Assembly: GCA_002256055.1 (NCBI GenBank)
Contig: NKIE01000159.1
Coordinates: 1-6,542, forward strand
Origin: Pseudomonas sp. PGPPP3
Lineage (GTDB): Bacteria > Pseudomonadota > Gammaproteobacteria > Pseudomonadales > Pseudomonadaceae
Reading direction: 5' to 3'
Length of the DNA: 6,542 bases
This document shows positions 5,863 through 6,542 of the stretch, one piece after another. The notes beneath the pieces were generated by a model. The model worked only from the letters and a program-made list of their open reading frames with translations, had not been told where the DNA came from and ran no database searches. Each line of letters starts with the position of its first letter. Position 1 is the first letter of the stretch. The translations under genes were made by a program, and so were the position numbers.

Positions 5863-6542
5863 GGTTGTTCCTTGATGCTGGTTGCGTTGCTGGTGTAACT
5901 GAAAAACCGCACGCTGATCTGCTCCGATAATTGCTCGCTGGCCTGCTTGATCCGTCGCAGTAGGTCGATCAGGTGGGCATTGCCGCAATACAGATCGGCA
6001 TCCGGGTCGAGCCCGAGCAGTTCGTCTTTGAGCGGTGCCAACAGCAGTTCACCACAGCTGCCATAGGTAAACGCCAGCTTGCCCAGGCTGCTGAGAATGC
6101 CATCCAACTGGAACAGCACCGAGCGCGGGTTACTGCGGTCGAGCAGGAGCAAGTCGAGCACCGGCAGCCATTCCGATTGCGCCCGGTAGCGGGCGCGGTA
6201 GGTAACGATGCTGTCGGACAGCTCCAGCAGCCAATCGAGGCTGCCATCGGCGTCCATGGCCAGGGCGCGTTGCAGCACCAGGGTCTGGAATTGCAAGCGC
6301 TCCAGGCGCCGGCCGATGGACAGGAAGTTCCAGCCCAGGTCGCGGGTCATGCCGTCCAGGGCGAAGCCCGACAGGGTCATCAATGAGGCGGCGGCATCAT
6401 CCAACAATGTCATGGCCTCGGCCGGTGACGGCGTGGCGCTGCTGGCCTGACTGCGTTGCAGCATGCGGTTGAGGGCACGCCAGTTGTCCGCTGACAAGCG
6501 CTCACGCAGCTGGCTGGCGGTGTTGTACAGCTGCTGTTGCTG
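5859..6542 (-). CDS. Alpha-E domain protein (N-terminal part outside window)
   Basis: The frame is open from the right edge of the window to the TGA at 5861-5859, giving 227 visible residues; the start lies outside. The visible part begins in a helix (L-Y-N-T-A-S-Q-L-R-E-R-L-S-A-D-N-W-R) and continues as a purely helical, acidic and leucine-rich protein. Typical family segments include G-R-R-L-E-R-L-Q, S-I-V-T-Y-R-A-R-Y and L-L-L-L-D-R-S-N-P-R-S-V. This pattern is the alpha-E domain, normally about 310 residues, so roughly the first quarter is missing from view. No enzymatic residues are known. The family is found almost only next to ATP-grasp and transglutaminase-like genes and is thought to act as a partner or scaffold. 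A TTG at 6497-6495 is inside the domain and is not the true start. The ATGA overlap with the next gene implies tight co-translation. Confidence 0.88.
   Translation of the reverse strand, partial: QQQQLYNTASQLRERLSADNWRALNRMLQRSQASSATPSPAEAMTLLDDAAASLMTLSGFALDGMTRDLGWNFLSIGRRLERLQFQTLVLQRALAMDADGSLDWLLELSDSIVTYRARYRAQSEWLPVLDLLLLDRSNPRSVLFQLDGILSSLGKLAFTYGSCGELLLAPLKDELLGLDPDADLYCGNAHLIDLLRRIKQASEQLSEQISVRFFSYTSNATSIKEQP

Noticed and set aside
5401..5898. 165-codon plus-strand open frame opposite the transglutaminase-like gene
   Set aside because: It is antisense to a gene with an intact catalytic triad and operon structure, and has no motif or ribosome site.

Overview
The window looks like the chromosome of a gamma-proteobacterium of the genus Pseudomonas, probably of the fluorescens/putida type. 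The GC-rich coding, the protein sequences (GalU, PhhB-type dehydratase, glutathione reductase) and the galU / glyoxalase-fold / gor block, an order I recall from Pseudomonas (PA2023-PA2025 in P. aeruginosa), all point there. This placement is recognition from memory, not a database search.

Left edge (1 to about 550): the first ~120 bases are AT-rich (about 38% GC by count) and hold what looks like a broken fragment resembling an EAL domain. It runs, with a change of frame, into the C-terminal half of a CHAD-domain protein with no credible start. A 119-base gap with an interrupted inverted repeat follows. Then comes an intact secreted copper chaperone of the PCu(A)C family (553-1014), whose reading frame closes against a convergent hairpin.

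Middle (1057-4456): a minus-strand pair, glutathione reductase (gor) followed 10 bases later by a TRIC/YicG-type membrane protein, is divergent from a small VOC (glyoxalase-fold) enzyme on the plus strand. The VOC gene converges on galU (minus strand), and a perfect 12-bp palindromic hairpin separates the two. galU has a recognisable sigma-70-like promoter in the 119-base gap it shares with a divergent pterin-4a-carbinolamine dehydratase-like gene.

Right side (4576-6542): the dehydratase converges on a minus-strand operon. Its visible part is an alpha-E protein (start outside the window) overlapping by ATGA a transglutaminase-like cysteine peptidase. This pair is normally the tail of a module with a circularly permuted ATP-grasp ligase, predicted in the literature to make or modify peptides but with no settled function. 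It is the most biologically open system in the window.

How the genes relate: most are housekeeping or stress genes: thiol redox (gor), metal handling (PCu(A)C), UDP-glucose supply (galU) and pterin recycling. They form separate short transcription units and not one pathway. No RNA gene, insertion sequence or CRISPR array is visible.
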